Notes under the pieces: model-generated | Told to the model about the DNA's origin: nothing | The model's input: only the letters and a program-made list of their open reading frames with translations | The model's database searches: none | Made by a program: the position numbers and the translations under genes | NCBI RefSeq assembly: GCF_000208405.1 | Contig: NC_015437.1 | Location: 1,171,501-1,235,500, forward strand | Reading direction: 5' to 3' | DNA length: 64,000 bases | Source of the DNA: Selenomonas sputigena ATCC 35185 | GTDB taxonomy: Bacteria > Bacillota > Negativicutes > Selenomonadales > Selenomonadaceae | Shown: positions 50,773 through 58,966 of the stretch, piece after piece | How positions within the stretch are numbered: the first letter of the stretch is position 1 | Layout: every line of letters starts with the position of its first letter

Positions 50773-51674
50773 GAAGATTCCCCCTTCAGAGCGCGTCTGA
50801 TATAGCCGTCGGCGGCGGCAAGCTGCCGCTGCGCCTCCTCGGCAGGAAGATTAGCGAGGAGCATGAGGATGGCGAGTTTTGCACTGCCCGAAGCCTTCGC
50901 CAGCGCTTCTTCCGCCTCAGCGCGGCTTTTTCCCGTCGCTTCGATGACGATGCGCCGCGCCCGTTCATCAAGCTTGGCGTTGGAACTTTTGACATCGACC
51001 ATGAGGTTGCCGTAGACTTTGCCAAGACGAATCATCGCGCCCGTGGAGAGCATGTTGAGGATGATTTTCTGCGCCGTACCTGCCTTGAGCCGCGTCGAGC
51101 CTGTGATGACCTCGGGGCCGGTGACCGCCGTGATCGCGACATCAGCGAGTGCGGCGATGGGGGAGCCGGGCGTGCAGGCGACGGCGATGGTCGCCGCACC
51201 GAGCGAGCGCGCGTAGTCGAGGCCGCCGACGACGTAGGGCGTGCGACCCGAAGCTGCGATGCCGCAGAGCACGTCTGAAGAGCTAAGGCCTCGTTCTCTG
51301 AGAGCCTCCTGTGCGAGCGTGAGGGAATCTTCCGCTCCCTCCTGTGCACGGAAGACAGCATTCATACCGCCCGCGATGACGCCCTGTACGAGTTCGGGAT
51401 TTGTGCCGAAGGTCGGCGGGCATTCGACGGCATCGAGAATGCCGAGCCTGCCTGACGTGCCTGCGCCTAGATAAAAAAGGCGGCCGCCTTTCTTTAGACG
51501 AACCGCAATGATTTCCACCGCCCGGGCAATCATGGGCAGGGCGTTTTCCACAGCCTCGAAGACTTTCCTGTCCTCATCATGGATGGTGCGCAGCATGTCG
51601 GAAACAGAAAGCTCGTCGATGTGAAGCGTCGCCGCATTGCGTTGCTCCGTCGTGAGCCTGTCAAGATCGATCAT
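50769..51674 (-). CDS. murQ: N-acetylmuramic acid 6-phosphate etherase
   Basis: MurQ removes the lactyl ether from MurNAc6P to give GlcNAc6P. The 301-aa product has the SIS-domain signature FYLGAGTSGRLGILDAVECPP with the catalytic Glu, and the N-terminal motif LTTEQRN. It is the first gene of a murQ-murP-mupG operon. No MurR-type regulator is present nearby. GAGGTG precedes the ATG. Confidence 0.95.
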   Translation of the reverse strand: MIDLDRLTTEQRNAATLHIDELSVSDMLRTIHDEDRKVFEAVENALPMIARAVEIIAVRLKKGGRLFYLGAGTSGRLGILDAVECPPTFGTNPELVQGVIAGGMNAVFRAQEGAEDSLTLAQEALRERGLSSSDVLCGIAASGRTPYVVGGLDYARSLGAATIAVACTPGSPIAALADVAITAVTGPEVITGSTRLKAGTAQKIILNMLSTGAMIRLGKVYGNLMVDVKSSNAKLDERARRIVIEATGKSRAEAEEALAKASGSAKLAILMLLANLPAEEAQRQLAAADGYIRRALKGESS

Positions 51675-51722
51675 GAAGGCAAAGCACCTCGAATTCTTTT
51701 TTATCGTTGAGAAGGAATTTAG

Positions 51723-51828
51723 ACTACACGCACAAACGTCCGCTTTGCAGATATTGTGCGCTGTCTTTCATGAAAGTTACCCAATCGGTTTGCGCCTTCG
51801 GTTTGACTTCTTGGGATTCATGGTTAAA
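51723..51828 (+). repeat. Interspersed structured repeat, copy B (full)
   Basis: It matches copy A (9975-10080) along its length. CGCACAA/TTGTGCG is kept. In the second hairpin GGTC/GACC has become GGTT/GACT, which still pairs as RNA through G-U, and the outer pair is extended to CCCAA/TTGGG. Confidence 0.75.
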
Positions 51829-51965
51829 GAACCAACCTTCTTCAACTTCTTTATTTTGACATAAAAGACGGAAATCCTCTTTTCCTCACAAAGAATTATC
51901 AAAAAAGTTCAATAAATTTTTGATAAGAACGTAATGTAAAATTTTTCTGAGAAAATCCTCAGGAA

Positions 51966-52025
51966 CCTAGTCAATCGGTCTGCGCCTTTTGGGCTTGACC
52001 TCTTGGGGGTTCACGCTATGGTAAA
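51966..52025 (+). repeat. Interspersed structured repeat, copy C (3' half)
   Basis: Only the second hairpin and tail are present (TCAATCGGTCTGCGCC...GGGCTTGACCTCTTGG). The loop is enlarged to TTTT and the pairing is kept. Confidence 0.65.
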
Positions 52026-52049
52026 GAAAGTAGAATAAATCCGGCAATT

Positions 52050-52112
52050 CCTAAAACCGCAAAGCAACTCCCGCAAGTTTTCGATAGCAGAAGTCGCTTT
52101 GCAATCTTATGA
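52050..52112 (-). repeat. Hairpin element related to 18052-18090
   Basis: On the minus strand GCAAAGCGACU pairs with AGUUGCUUUGC, eleven pairs including one G-U. The segment GCAAAG..ACUUC.GCU recurs at 18052-18090. No clear promoter is seen. Confidence 0.45.
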
Positions 52113-52162
52113 AGCTAGAACCATCTTTATATGGAAAAGCAGGCGTTATTCGAAAGTCTGCT

Positions 52163-52759
52163 TCACCTTGCAACGAAGCGATAAGTGTGTTCGTCTTCCG
52201 TCACGACGCGCTTGTCGGATTTTGAAAGGAAGCCCGCAACGACTTCATTGCGCAGTGCGAAGTAATTGGCCGGGTCGCCGCCGGCTTCCCGCCAGAAAGC
52301 GCGGTGCACGTCGAGACGCAGTTCCCATGCGAAGCTTTCGTCGGACGAATCTATGACCATGCAGGCGCCGTCGCACGGCATGCCGTCGAGCATGAGGCTG
52401 TCCATGGCATTGAACAAGGCGCTCGGCCGCGACTCTTCCACAGCGGTTTCAGCCCCGAAGGCGAAGGCGGCTCGCTTCATGTCCTCCAAGCGTTCTGCAT
52501 CCTGCTTCAGAAGCTTCGTCACAAGAGCGGCATAGCGGGATTCGGCATCCTCGATTTTGCCCAGCAGCCAGCCATGGATGTTCGCCAGATCGATGATCGT
52601 TTCGAGCGGCCGCGACTCTTCCTTTACATAAGCGGCCGACTCTTCTGCGCTCATCCAACCTTTTTCAATGGCAAGATTGGCAATCGTCTTCGTCAGCTTT
52701 TCCTGTGACTGGATTTTCTCATACATGCGAAAATGAATCGGCCCTAAAAATGCACTCAT
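52163..52759 (-). CDS. Conserved-looking hypothetical protein
   Basis: The 198-aa product starts MSAFLGPIHFRMYEKIQSQE. It is mainly helical, with no signal peptide or membrane segment. A Cys/Met-rich patch lies in the middle (MDSLMLDGMPCDGACMVID), and the C-terminal half is Trp/Phe/Tyr-rich. I do not recognise a named domain. It stands alone between repeat-rich DNA and a divergent L,D-transpeptidase gene. Confidence 0.65.
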   Translation of the reverse strand: MSAFLGPIHFRMYEKIQSQEKLTKTIANLAIEKGWMSAEESAAYVKEESRPLETIIDLANIHGWLLGKIEDAESRYAALVTKLLKQDAERLEDMKRAAFAFGAETAVEESRPSALFNAMDSLMLDGMPCDGACMVIDSSDESFAWELRLDVHRAFWREAGGDPANYFALRNEVVAGFLSKSDKRVVTEDEHTYRFVAR

Positions 52760-52901
52760 TGCTCATACCTCCGTAAAAATTAAAGCTACTGTTATATTAC
52801 ACTATTTACGGGGGAAATGTTGTATCATTTCTTACCGAGGATAAATTTATTGGCTATTGTGCAAAGCTTTTTCCAGTGGCAGTGAAAATAGGGCGCGGTT
52901 G

Positions 52902-52910
52902 TGCTATAAT
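52902..52910 (+). promoter_or_regulatory. Extended -10 promoter of the L,D-transpeptidase gene
   Basis: TGCTATAAT at 52902-52910 is an extended -10 box; the -35 region (GTGAAA, 17 bp upstream) is poor, as is common for such promoters. Confidence 0.55.
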
Positions 52911-52955
52911 GAAAGCATCTTTTATGAAAGCTATTTTGAAGAAAAGGACGATGCA

Positions 52956-54188
52956 ATGATGTTTAAGCAAATCGCGGCTTTTTTTGTCTGTCTTTCGATG
53001 TTTTCCGGCGTGTCCGGATGGGCAGGGGCGACGGAGAAGGAGCAAGGTTCCTCCTACGGCGCATGGGTCAAGGATATTTCGGCGGAGAGTCCCGAGCCTG
53101 AGAAAGTGCATGCGTCGGAAGTCAAATCTGCCGCTGCCGAAAAGACGGGAGACCCCTACAAGATCATCATCAATGTGGCCGCGCGCTCCCTGGGCGTTTA
53201 CAAGAACAATGAAAAGATCCGCCTCTATCCTGTGGGATTGGGAAAACTTTCTACGCCGACGCCCGTCGGTTATTTTTCCGTCTTGACAAAGGAGGAAAAT
53301 CCTACATGGGTCGATCCCGGCGATTCCAAGAACACGATTCCTTCAGGGGAAGGCAATCCTTTGGGCTATCGTTGGATGCAGGTCTGGGGAAACTACGGCA
53401 TCCACGGCACGAATCATCCCGAATCCATCGGCAGCTACGTCTCCAATGGCTGCATCCGCATGAAGGAGGCCGACGTCGAGGAGGTCTATGATTATGCGAG
53501 CGTCGGTACGCCCGTGGAAATCATGTATCAGCGCATCGTCATCGATAAGATCAAGGACAACATGATCGTTTACTATATCTATCCCGATGGTTATGGATAT
53601 CAGCCGCTTGATGTCGAGACAGTAGCGAAGTGGCTTGCAGGCTACGGCGTGGATAAATTTGAATCCGACGAGGAAATCGAGCGGAAGATCGAACTGTCTG
53701 ACGGTCAGCCCACATACGTCGCCAGGGTATATAATCTGTCCGTCAACGGAAAATCGATGAGCGACAAAGCTCTGATCAAGGATGACATCGTATATCTTCC
53801 GGCAGACAAGATTGCCGAACAGCTCAAGGTGCTTGTGACATGGGATTCCAAGTCTGCCACGTTGGGGACGAAGTACGGCAAGGCGATCGGCTACGAAAAG
53901 AAGGGGTCGCTCTTCTTCAACGCGGAAGATGCAGGCGTATTGTTTCACCTGCAGGGCGGTTTGAGCAAGCGCGGCGTCTACGAGCTGACATCTATAAAGG
54001 AGACGCCCGCCGCTTCGACGAAGGAGGAAGTCGTCGAGACGAAGGACAGCGTTGAGAGCGAGCCAATGAAGAGCGGCGAGGAAACGGCGGAAAGCGCCAA
54101 GACGCAGGAGCGCCGTCCTGTCGCGGCGAGAACGACGCGAATCTATCGCGAAGGACAGGCGGATGCGATGGATTCTGCAAAAAAATGA
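52956..54188 (+). CDS. L,D-transpeptidase (YkuD) with copper-amine-oxidase-like domain
   Basis: ATG 52956 (or the next codon) follows AAAAGGA. The 410-aa product has a signal peptide (MMFKQIAAFFVCLSMFSGVSG...). The YkuD catalytic domain covers roughly residues 70-190, with HGTNHPESIG and the active Cys in SNGCIRMKEADVEEV. A domain resembling the copper amine oxidase N-terminal (stalk) fold covers about residues 245-340 (SVNGKSMSDKALIKDDIVYLP), and an acidic disordered tail ends it. It forms 3-3 cross-links or attaches proteins to peptidoglycan. Confidence 0.88.
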   Translation: MMFKQIAAFFVCLSMFSGVSGWAGATEKEQGSSYGAWVKDISAESPEPEKVHASEVKSAAAEKTGDPYKIIINVAARSLGVYKNNEKIRLYPVGLGKLSTPTPVGYFSVLTKEENPTWVDPGDSKNTIPSGEGNPLGYRWMQVWGNYGIHGTNHPESIGSYVSNGCIRMKEADVEEVYDYASVGTPVEIMYQRIVIDKIKDNMIVYYIYPDGYGYQPLDVETVAKWLAGYGVDKFESDEEIERKIELSDGQPTYVARVYNLSVNGKSMSDKALIKDDIVYLPADKIAEQLKVLVTWDSKSATLGTKYGKAIGYEKKGSLFFNAEDAGVLFHLQGGLSKRGVYELTSIKETPAASTKEEVVETKDSVESEPMKSGEETAESAKTQERRPVAARTTRIYREGQADAMDSAKK

Positions 54189-54244
54189 CTCCATATTCGG
54201 GAAGCCATCGAAAAAATCCGCCGCGATTTGCAATGAGGTGAGCA

Positions 54245-56848
54245 TTGTTGAGCAAACGATTTATCCTTGTCGACGGCAGCAGTCTTCTTTACCGCGCATT
54301 TTATGCGCTGCCGCTTTTGCAGACGGCGGACGGCGCGTACACGAATGCGGTATACGGCTTTGCGAATATGCTGCAGAAGCTGCTGAACGAATATGCGCCT
54401 GACTATCTTGCCGTAGCTTTTGACAAGGGGAAGAAGACCTTTCGCAATGAGATGTTTGCGGCGTACAAAGGGACGCGCAAGCCTACGCCGCCCGAGCTTT
54501 CGAGCCAGATTCCCATGCTGCACGAGTTTCTTGCCGCGTTGGGTGTGCCATTAATTGAAGAGGCGGGATATGAAGCTGACGACATCTTGGGGACGCTCGC
54601 CGTGAAAGCAGCGCGGGAGGACGTGGACGTCCTCGTCGTGACGGGCGACCGCGATGCCTTGCAGCTCGTGCGGGAAAATATCCGTGTGCTATTTACGCGC
54701 AAGGGTATGACGGATCTTTTGCTTTACGATGAGAAGCTGTTCTTGGAAGAGTACGGCTTCCCTCCAAAGGGACTCATTGATATGAAGGGCTTGATGGGGG
54801 ACGCTTCTGACAACATCCCAGGCGTTCCGGGCATCGGCCCGAAGACGGCGAAGAAGCTCCTCATCGATTGCGGCTCCTTGGAAGGTGTCTACGAACGCTT
54901 GGCGGAAATCTCGGGTAAGAAGCTCAAAGAAAATCTCGCATCAAATAAGGAAAAGGCCTTTCTGTCCAAAGACTTGGCGACGATTCGCTGCGACATGCCT
55001 TTGGCATTTGCCCCCGATTCGTATGTGATGAAACCTAGGGGCGATGAATTGCAGGCTTTTTTCCAACGGTACGAGATGAAATCTTTGGCGACCGCGTTCG
55101 CCTCCTTTGCAGCGGCAGACGGAGTGCGGGAAGAAACTGCGCCGGAGCTTTCCCTGCATACGATGGATGATGAAGAAGCCAAAAAAGCCTTTGCAGAAAA
55201 AGCGGAAGAACAAGGCTTCTTTTCGATTGCCGCCTGCTTCGAGGGAAAGGTTCCTGACATGGAGGCGCGGCATCTCGTCTTATGCGCGGGGGGCGAGGTT
55301 CTGCTCGCTGAAGCGGCGGAATTGGCCTGTTTCTCTTCGTTATTTGAAAAAGAGGACATTCAGAAGATTGTCCATGAATACAAGCCGTTCCTTCATTGCG
55401 GCATGGGCTTCACTCCTTGTTTCGATGTTTCTCTTGCTGCATATTTGCTGGCTCCTGCCGCCTCGCAATACGATATGGCAAGCCTCGCAGCTACATACCT
55501 TCCTTCTGTGAACGCTGCGGAAGCTGCACGGGAAGGAGCTTTGGGAGCAGCATGGTGTGCGGTGCTGCTAGAAAAGATCTATCCTGTGCTGAAGGAGCGT
55601 TTGGAAGAGCAGCAGCTTCTTTCTCTCTATGAGACGATGGAGTTTCCGCTCGTGGAGGTGCTCGCTGCGATGGAGCAGGCAGGCATCTATGTCGATCGGG
55701 TGGCCTTGCATGAAAAATCCCGAGAGATTTCCGCCCAGATTGCCCACTTGACAGCGGAGATTTATGATTTGGCGAAGGGCGAGTTCAACATCAATTCGCC
55801 CAAGCAGCTGTCTGCCGTGCTGTTTGAGCGTCTTGACCTGCAGCCGCCCATGGGAACGAAGAAGACGAAGACCGGGTACTCGACGAATGCCGAGGTGCTT
55901 GAAGCCATGCGCTTCGACCATCCGATTCTGGAAAAGATCCTTTCGTACCGCTTCTGGACGAAGCTGCAGTCGACGTATCTTGACAGCATGGAAGGCTTGA
56001 TTTCTCCGCGCACGAAGCGCATCCATACGAGTTTCAATCAGACGGTCACGGCGACGGGGCGTCTGAGCAGCTCAGAGCCGAATCTGCAGAACATTCCCGT
56101 GCGTACGGAAGAGGGACGGCAGATCCGTGCGCTCTTTGAACCGAGCGACGGCTATGACGCCCTTATGTCCGCCGATTACTCGCAGATCGAGCTGCGCATC
56201 CTCGCGCATCTTTCTGAGGACAAGAACTTTTTGGAAGCATTCCTGCACGGGCAGGATATTCATGCGCGAACGGCGTCCGAGGTCTTCGGCGTGCCGATGG
56301 AAGCGGTCACGACGGATTTGCGCCGCAAGGCGAAGGCCGTGAACTTCGGCATTGTCTACGGCATCAGCGACTATGGACTTTCCAAGGATCTCCATATCTC
56401 GCGGCAGGAGGCTGCCGACTATATTGCGAGTTACTTTGCAAAGTGCAGCGGTATCAAGCGCTTTATCGATGGGGTTGTGGAAAAGGCGCACAAGGACGGC
56501 TTCGTCACGACGATTTTTGGCAGACGGCGCGACCTGCCCGCCATCAAAAGCTCCAACTACAACCAGCGGACGCTGGCGGAGCGCATGGCGATGAACACGC
56601 CGATTCAAGGCTCGGCTGCCGACATCATCAAGCTCGCGATGATCAAGACGCATCGCGCGCTCCAAGAAGGCGGATTCAAGAGCCGCATCTTGCTACAGGT
56701 GCACGATGAGCTTGTGCTCGAAATCATGCAGAACGAAAAAGAGCAGGTTGCGGAACTTGTGCGCGACGCTATGGAAAATATCGTGCAGCTTTCCGTGCCG
56801 CTTTCGGTCGATATTCATACGGGTGAGAACTGGGCGGCAGCAAAATAA
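54245..56848 (+). CDS. polA: DNA polymerase I
   Basis: TTG 54245 (or the TTG next to it) follows GAGGTGAGC. The 867-aa product has an N-terminal 5'-nuclease (FILVDGSSLLYRAFYALP; VTGDRDALQLV; GIGPKTAKKLL), a central 3'-5' exonuclease-like domain and a family A polymerase (SADYSQIELRILAHLS; RRKAKAVNFGIVYGIS; QVHDELVLE). In the central domain the acidic motif positions are not conserved (SIAACFEG at motif I), so proofreading is probably lost, as in many Firmicutes. Confidence 0.95.
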   Translation: MLSKRFILVDGSSLLYRAFYALPLLQTADGAYTNAVYGFANMLQKLLNEYAPDYLAVAFDKGKKTFRNEMFAAYKGTRKPTPPELSSQIPMLHEFLAALGVPLIEEAGYEADDILGTLAVKAAREDVDVLVVTGDRDALQLVRENIRVLFTRKGMTDLLLYDEKLFLEEYGFPPKGLIDMKGLMGDASDNIPGVPGIGPKTAKKLLIDCGSLEGVYERLAEISGKKLKENLASNKEKAFLSKDLATIRCDMPLAFAPDSYVMKPRGDELQAFFQRYEMKSLATAFASFAAADGVREETAPELSLHTMDDEEAKKAFAEKAEEQGFFSIAACFEGKVPDMEARHLVLCAGGEVLLAEAAELACFSSLFEKEDIQKIVHEYKPFLHCGMGFTPCFDVSLAAYLLAPAASQYDMASLAATYLPSVNAAEAAREGALGAAWCAVLLEKIYPVLKERLEEQQLLSLYETMEFPLVEVLAAMEQAGIYVDRVALHEKSREISAQIAHLTAEIYDLAKGEFNINSPKQLSAVLFERLDLQPPMGTKKTKTGYSTNAEVLEAMRFDHPILEKILSYRFWTKLQSTYLDSMEGLISPRTKRIHTSFNQTVTATGRLSSSEPNLQNIPVRTEEGRQIRALFEPSDGYDALMSADYSQIELRILAHLSEDKNFLEAFLHGQDIHARTASEVFGVPMEAVTTDLRRKAKAVNFGIVYGISDYGLSKDLHISRQEAADYIASYFAKCSGIKRFIDGVVEKAHKDGFVTTIFGRRRDLPAIKSSNYNQRTLAERMAMNTPIQGSAADIIKLAMIKTHRALQEGGFKSRILLQVHDELVLEIMQNEKEQVAELVRDAMENIVQLSVPLSVDIHTGENWAAAK

Positions 56849-56861
56849 GGGGATGAGATGA

Positions 56862-58295
56862 ATGCCGGAACTTCCCGAAGTTGAAACCATACGGCGTTCT
56901 TTGGAAAAAGTTGCGGCGGGACGGCGTATCACGGAGGTCGATGTGCTTCTGCCGCGAACGATAAGATTCCCAGAGGTCGAGGCGTTCCGCTCGCGTGTGC
57001 GCGGGCAGCGCATCCTTTGCTTGGAGCGGCGCGGCAAGTATCTGATGCTGCCTCTGGAGAGCGGGGAAACCTTGCTGCTCCATCTGCGCATGACGGGACG
57101 CTTTTATCGGCGCGATGCCGACACGCCGACCGGCAGACATGTGCGTGCCATCTTTCATCTGGACGATGGAAGTTGTCTCTTTTTTGAAGACGTTCGGACA
57201 TTCGGCGAGATCCATCTGCTGCAGCCGCAGGAAAGGAAGGCGTTTCCTGCATTTTCCTGCATGGGACCGGAGCCTTTGACCGAGGAATTTGATGCATCGT
57301 ATTTATATGACGCCATGCAGAAGAGCAGTCAGCGCATCAAGAGCTTTTTGCTCGATCAGGGCAAGGTGGCGGGACTTGGCAATATCTATGTCGATGAAGC
57401 CTTGTTCTTTGCAGGCGTCCATCCTCTGCGAAGAGCGCATACGCTGAATCACGACGAGGCATTCCGTCTTTGGCAGGCGATCAACAAGGTCATCGCTGAA
57501 GGCATCGAAGACGGCGGCACGACGTTTCGCGACTATGTGGACGGCGAGGGCAAGTCGGGCTTCCATCAGCAAAAGCTGCGCGTCTATCATCGGGAAGGAG
57601 AGCCGTGCCTCGTCTGCGGCACAAAGATCGAGAAGATTCGTGTGGGCGGGCGCGGCACGCACTTCTGCCCGCATTGTCAGCCGCTGCGCGACGGCAAGCT
57701 GAGATTGATCGGCTTGACTGGCGTCATCGCGAGCGGCAAGAGCACGGTCAGCCGCCAGCTCATGAAGCTTGGCGCACACGTCATTGATACCGATAAGATC
57801 GCGCACAATCTGGCGAAGCCGCACAAACCTCTTTGGGACGCCTATCGCGAGCATTTCGGTGAAGAGATCTTGGCCGAGGACGGCAGTCTTTGCCGCGAAA
57901 AGATTGCGGCGCGAGTGTTTTCCGATCCCGAGGAGCGGCGCTGGATCGATGGGGCGGCACATCCGTTGATTGCTTCAAGCGTGAGGAAAAAGATTGCCGC
58001 TCTCGAGAAAAAGGGCGCAAAAATCATCTTTCTCGATGTGCCGCTGCTCTTTGAGGCGGGTTGGAATCGCATGGCAGATTTCATCTGGCTCGTCTCTGTG
58101 TCGAAGGAGACGCAGCTGGCGCGTCTGATGAAGCGCAACGGCTATACTGAGGAGGAAGCGGCGGCAAGGATTCGCTCGCAATTTCCGTTGGAGGAGAAAA
58201 GGCAGCGTGCCGACTGCATCATCGAGAACGATGGCACGCTGCAAGAGACGGCTGCGCAGGCAGCGGCGGCATGGGAAAGGCTGTCGGCGCTTTGA
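56862..58295 (+). CDS. Fusion of formamidopyrimidine-DNA glycosylase (MutM) and dephospho-CoA kinase (CoaE)
   Basis: One uninterrupted 477-aa frame joins two enzymes. Residues 1 to about 275 are MutM: MPELPEVETIRR with catalytic Pro2/Glu3, GNIYVDEALFFAGVHP, and the C-terminal zinc finger CLVCGTK...HFCPHCQ. After PLRDGKL the CoaE part begins at once: IGLTGVIASGKSTVSRQL (P-loop), DTDKIAHNLAKP, and IIFLDVPLLFEAGWN. MutM removes oxidised purines; CoaE makes the last step of coenzyme A. Both genes commonly follow polA in Firmicutes as separate genes; here the stop codon and gap are missing. Confidence 0.92.
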   Translation: MPELPEVETIRRSLEKVAAGRRITEVDVLLPRTIRFPEVEAFRSRVRGQRILCLERRGKYLMLPLESGETLLLHLRMTGRFYRRDADTPTGRHVRAIFHLDDGSCLFFEDVRTFGEIHLLQPQERKAFPAFSCMGPEPLTEEFDASYLYDAMQKSSQRIKSFLLDQGKVAGLGNIYVDEALFFAGVHPLRRAHTLNHDEAFRLWQAINKVIAEGIEDGGTTFRDYVDGEGKSGFHQQKLRVYHREGEPCLVCGTKIEKIRVGGRGTHFCPHCQPLRDGKLRLIGLTGVIASGKSTVSRQLMKLGAHVIDTDKIAHNLAKPHKPLWDAYREHFGEEILAEDGSLCREKIAARVFSDPEERRWIDGAAHPLIASSVRKKIAALEKKGAKIIFLDVPLLFEAGWNRMADFIWLVSVSKETQLARLMKRNGYTEEEAAARIRSQFPLEEKRQRADCIIENDGTLQETAAQAAAAWERLSAL

Positions 58296-58327
58296 TATGC
58301 GCCGCACGGAGGGAAGAGGGAGCTTGC

Positions 58328-58957
58328 ATGGCGGAGGACAACGATTTTTACAGGCGCGTCAGGCAGAGACGGCAGGAGACGAATCGTCGTTTTGCCGCCT
58401 TCTTCCTTGGCGTCGTCATCCTGTGCATGGCGTTTTCCTTTTTTTTCGCCATGCAGTCGGAATCCATGCAGCGTCAGTACATCTACCCCTACCCATATCG
58501 CTCGGTTGTCGAGCATTACGCCGCAAAGTACAAGGTAGACAGTTCTCTCGTAGCGGGCATGATCTTGTCGGAGAGCAAGTTTCAAAGCGGAGCAAAATCG
58601 CATCGCGGCGCCGTCGGCCTGATGCAGCTGATGCCGGAAACGGCGCTGTGGATTTCCGAGCAAATCGACGATCAAGAGTACAATCCGGGCGAACTGCATG
58701 AACCGCAGAAGAATATCGAGTACGGCACATGGTACATCGCTTCGCTGGAAAAGGAGTTCGAGGGCAACGACGTGCTGGCTCTGGCAGCGTACAACGCCGG
58801 ACGCGGCAATGTGCACGATTGGATGGAAGAAAATCATTGGGGCATGGATTTTCGCGAGGTTTCCGCCATACCTTATGAGGAAACGCGCGCCTATGTGATG
58901 AGTGTTCTGAAGAACAGGCAGAAGTATTTGGAGCTTTATGGCGATAGGGAAGATTGA
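58328..58957 (+). CDS. Membrane-anchored lytic transglycosylase (SLT domain)
   Basis: I chose ATG 58328, after GAAGAGGGAG. The 209-aa product has one transmembrane helix (AAFFLGVVILCMAFSFFFAM) and an SLT domain with the catalytic Glu in LSESKFQSGAKSHRGAVGLMQ (given in part) and AYNAGRGNV. It cleaves peptidoglycan glycan strands. Position after coaE matches other Firmicutes. Confidence 0.9.
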   Translation: MAEDNDFYRRVRQRRQETNRRFAAFFLGVVILCMAFSFFFAMQSESMQRQYIYPYPYRSVVEHYAAKYKVDSSLVAGMILSESKFQSGAKSHRGAVGLMQLMPETALWISEQIDDQEYNPGELHEPQKNIEYGTWYIASLEKEFEGNDVLALAAYNAGRGNVHDWMEENHWGMDFREVSAIPYEETRAYVMSVLKNRQKYLELYGDRED

Positions 58958-58966
58958 ACGAGGCGT

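Larger units (their letters stand above)
51675..52162. other. Gene-free repeat region between murQ and an unknown gene
   Basis: No CDS is convincing. It holds repeat copies B and C, an AT-rich centre with hairpin TTATCAAAAA/TTTTTGATAA (51896-51926), a repeated GAAAATCCTC-like motif on both sides of that hairpin, and a hairpin at 52050-52110 related to 18052-18090. Confidence 0.6.

Noticed and set aside
51637-51864. 75-aa plus-strand frame at the murQ start
   Set aside because: It overlaps murQ antisense and repeat copy B; the resemblance to the frame at 9902 comes from the shared repeat.
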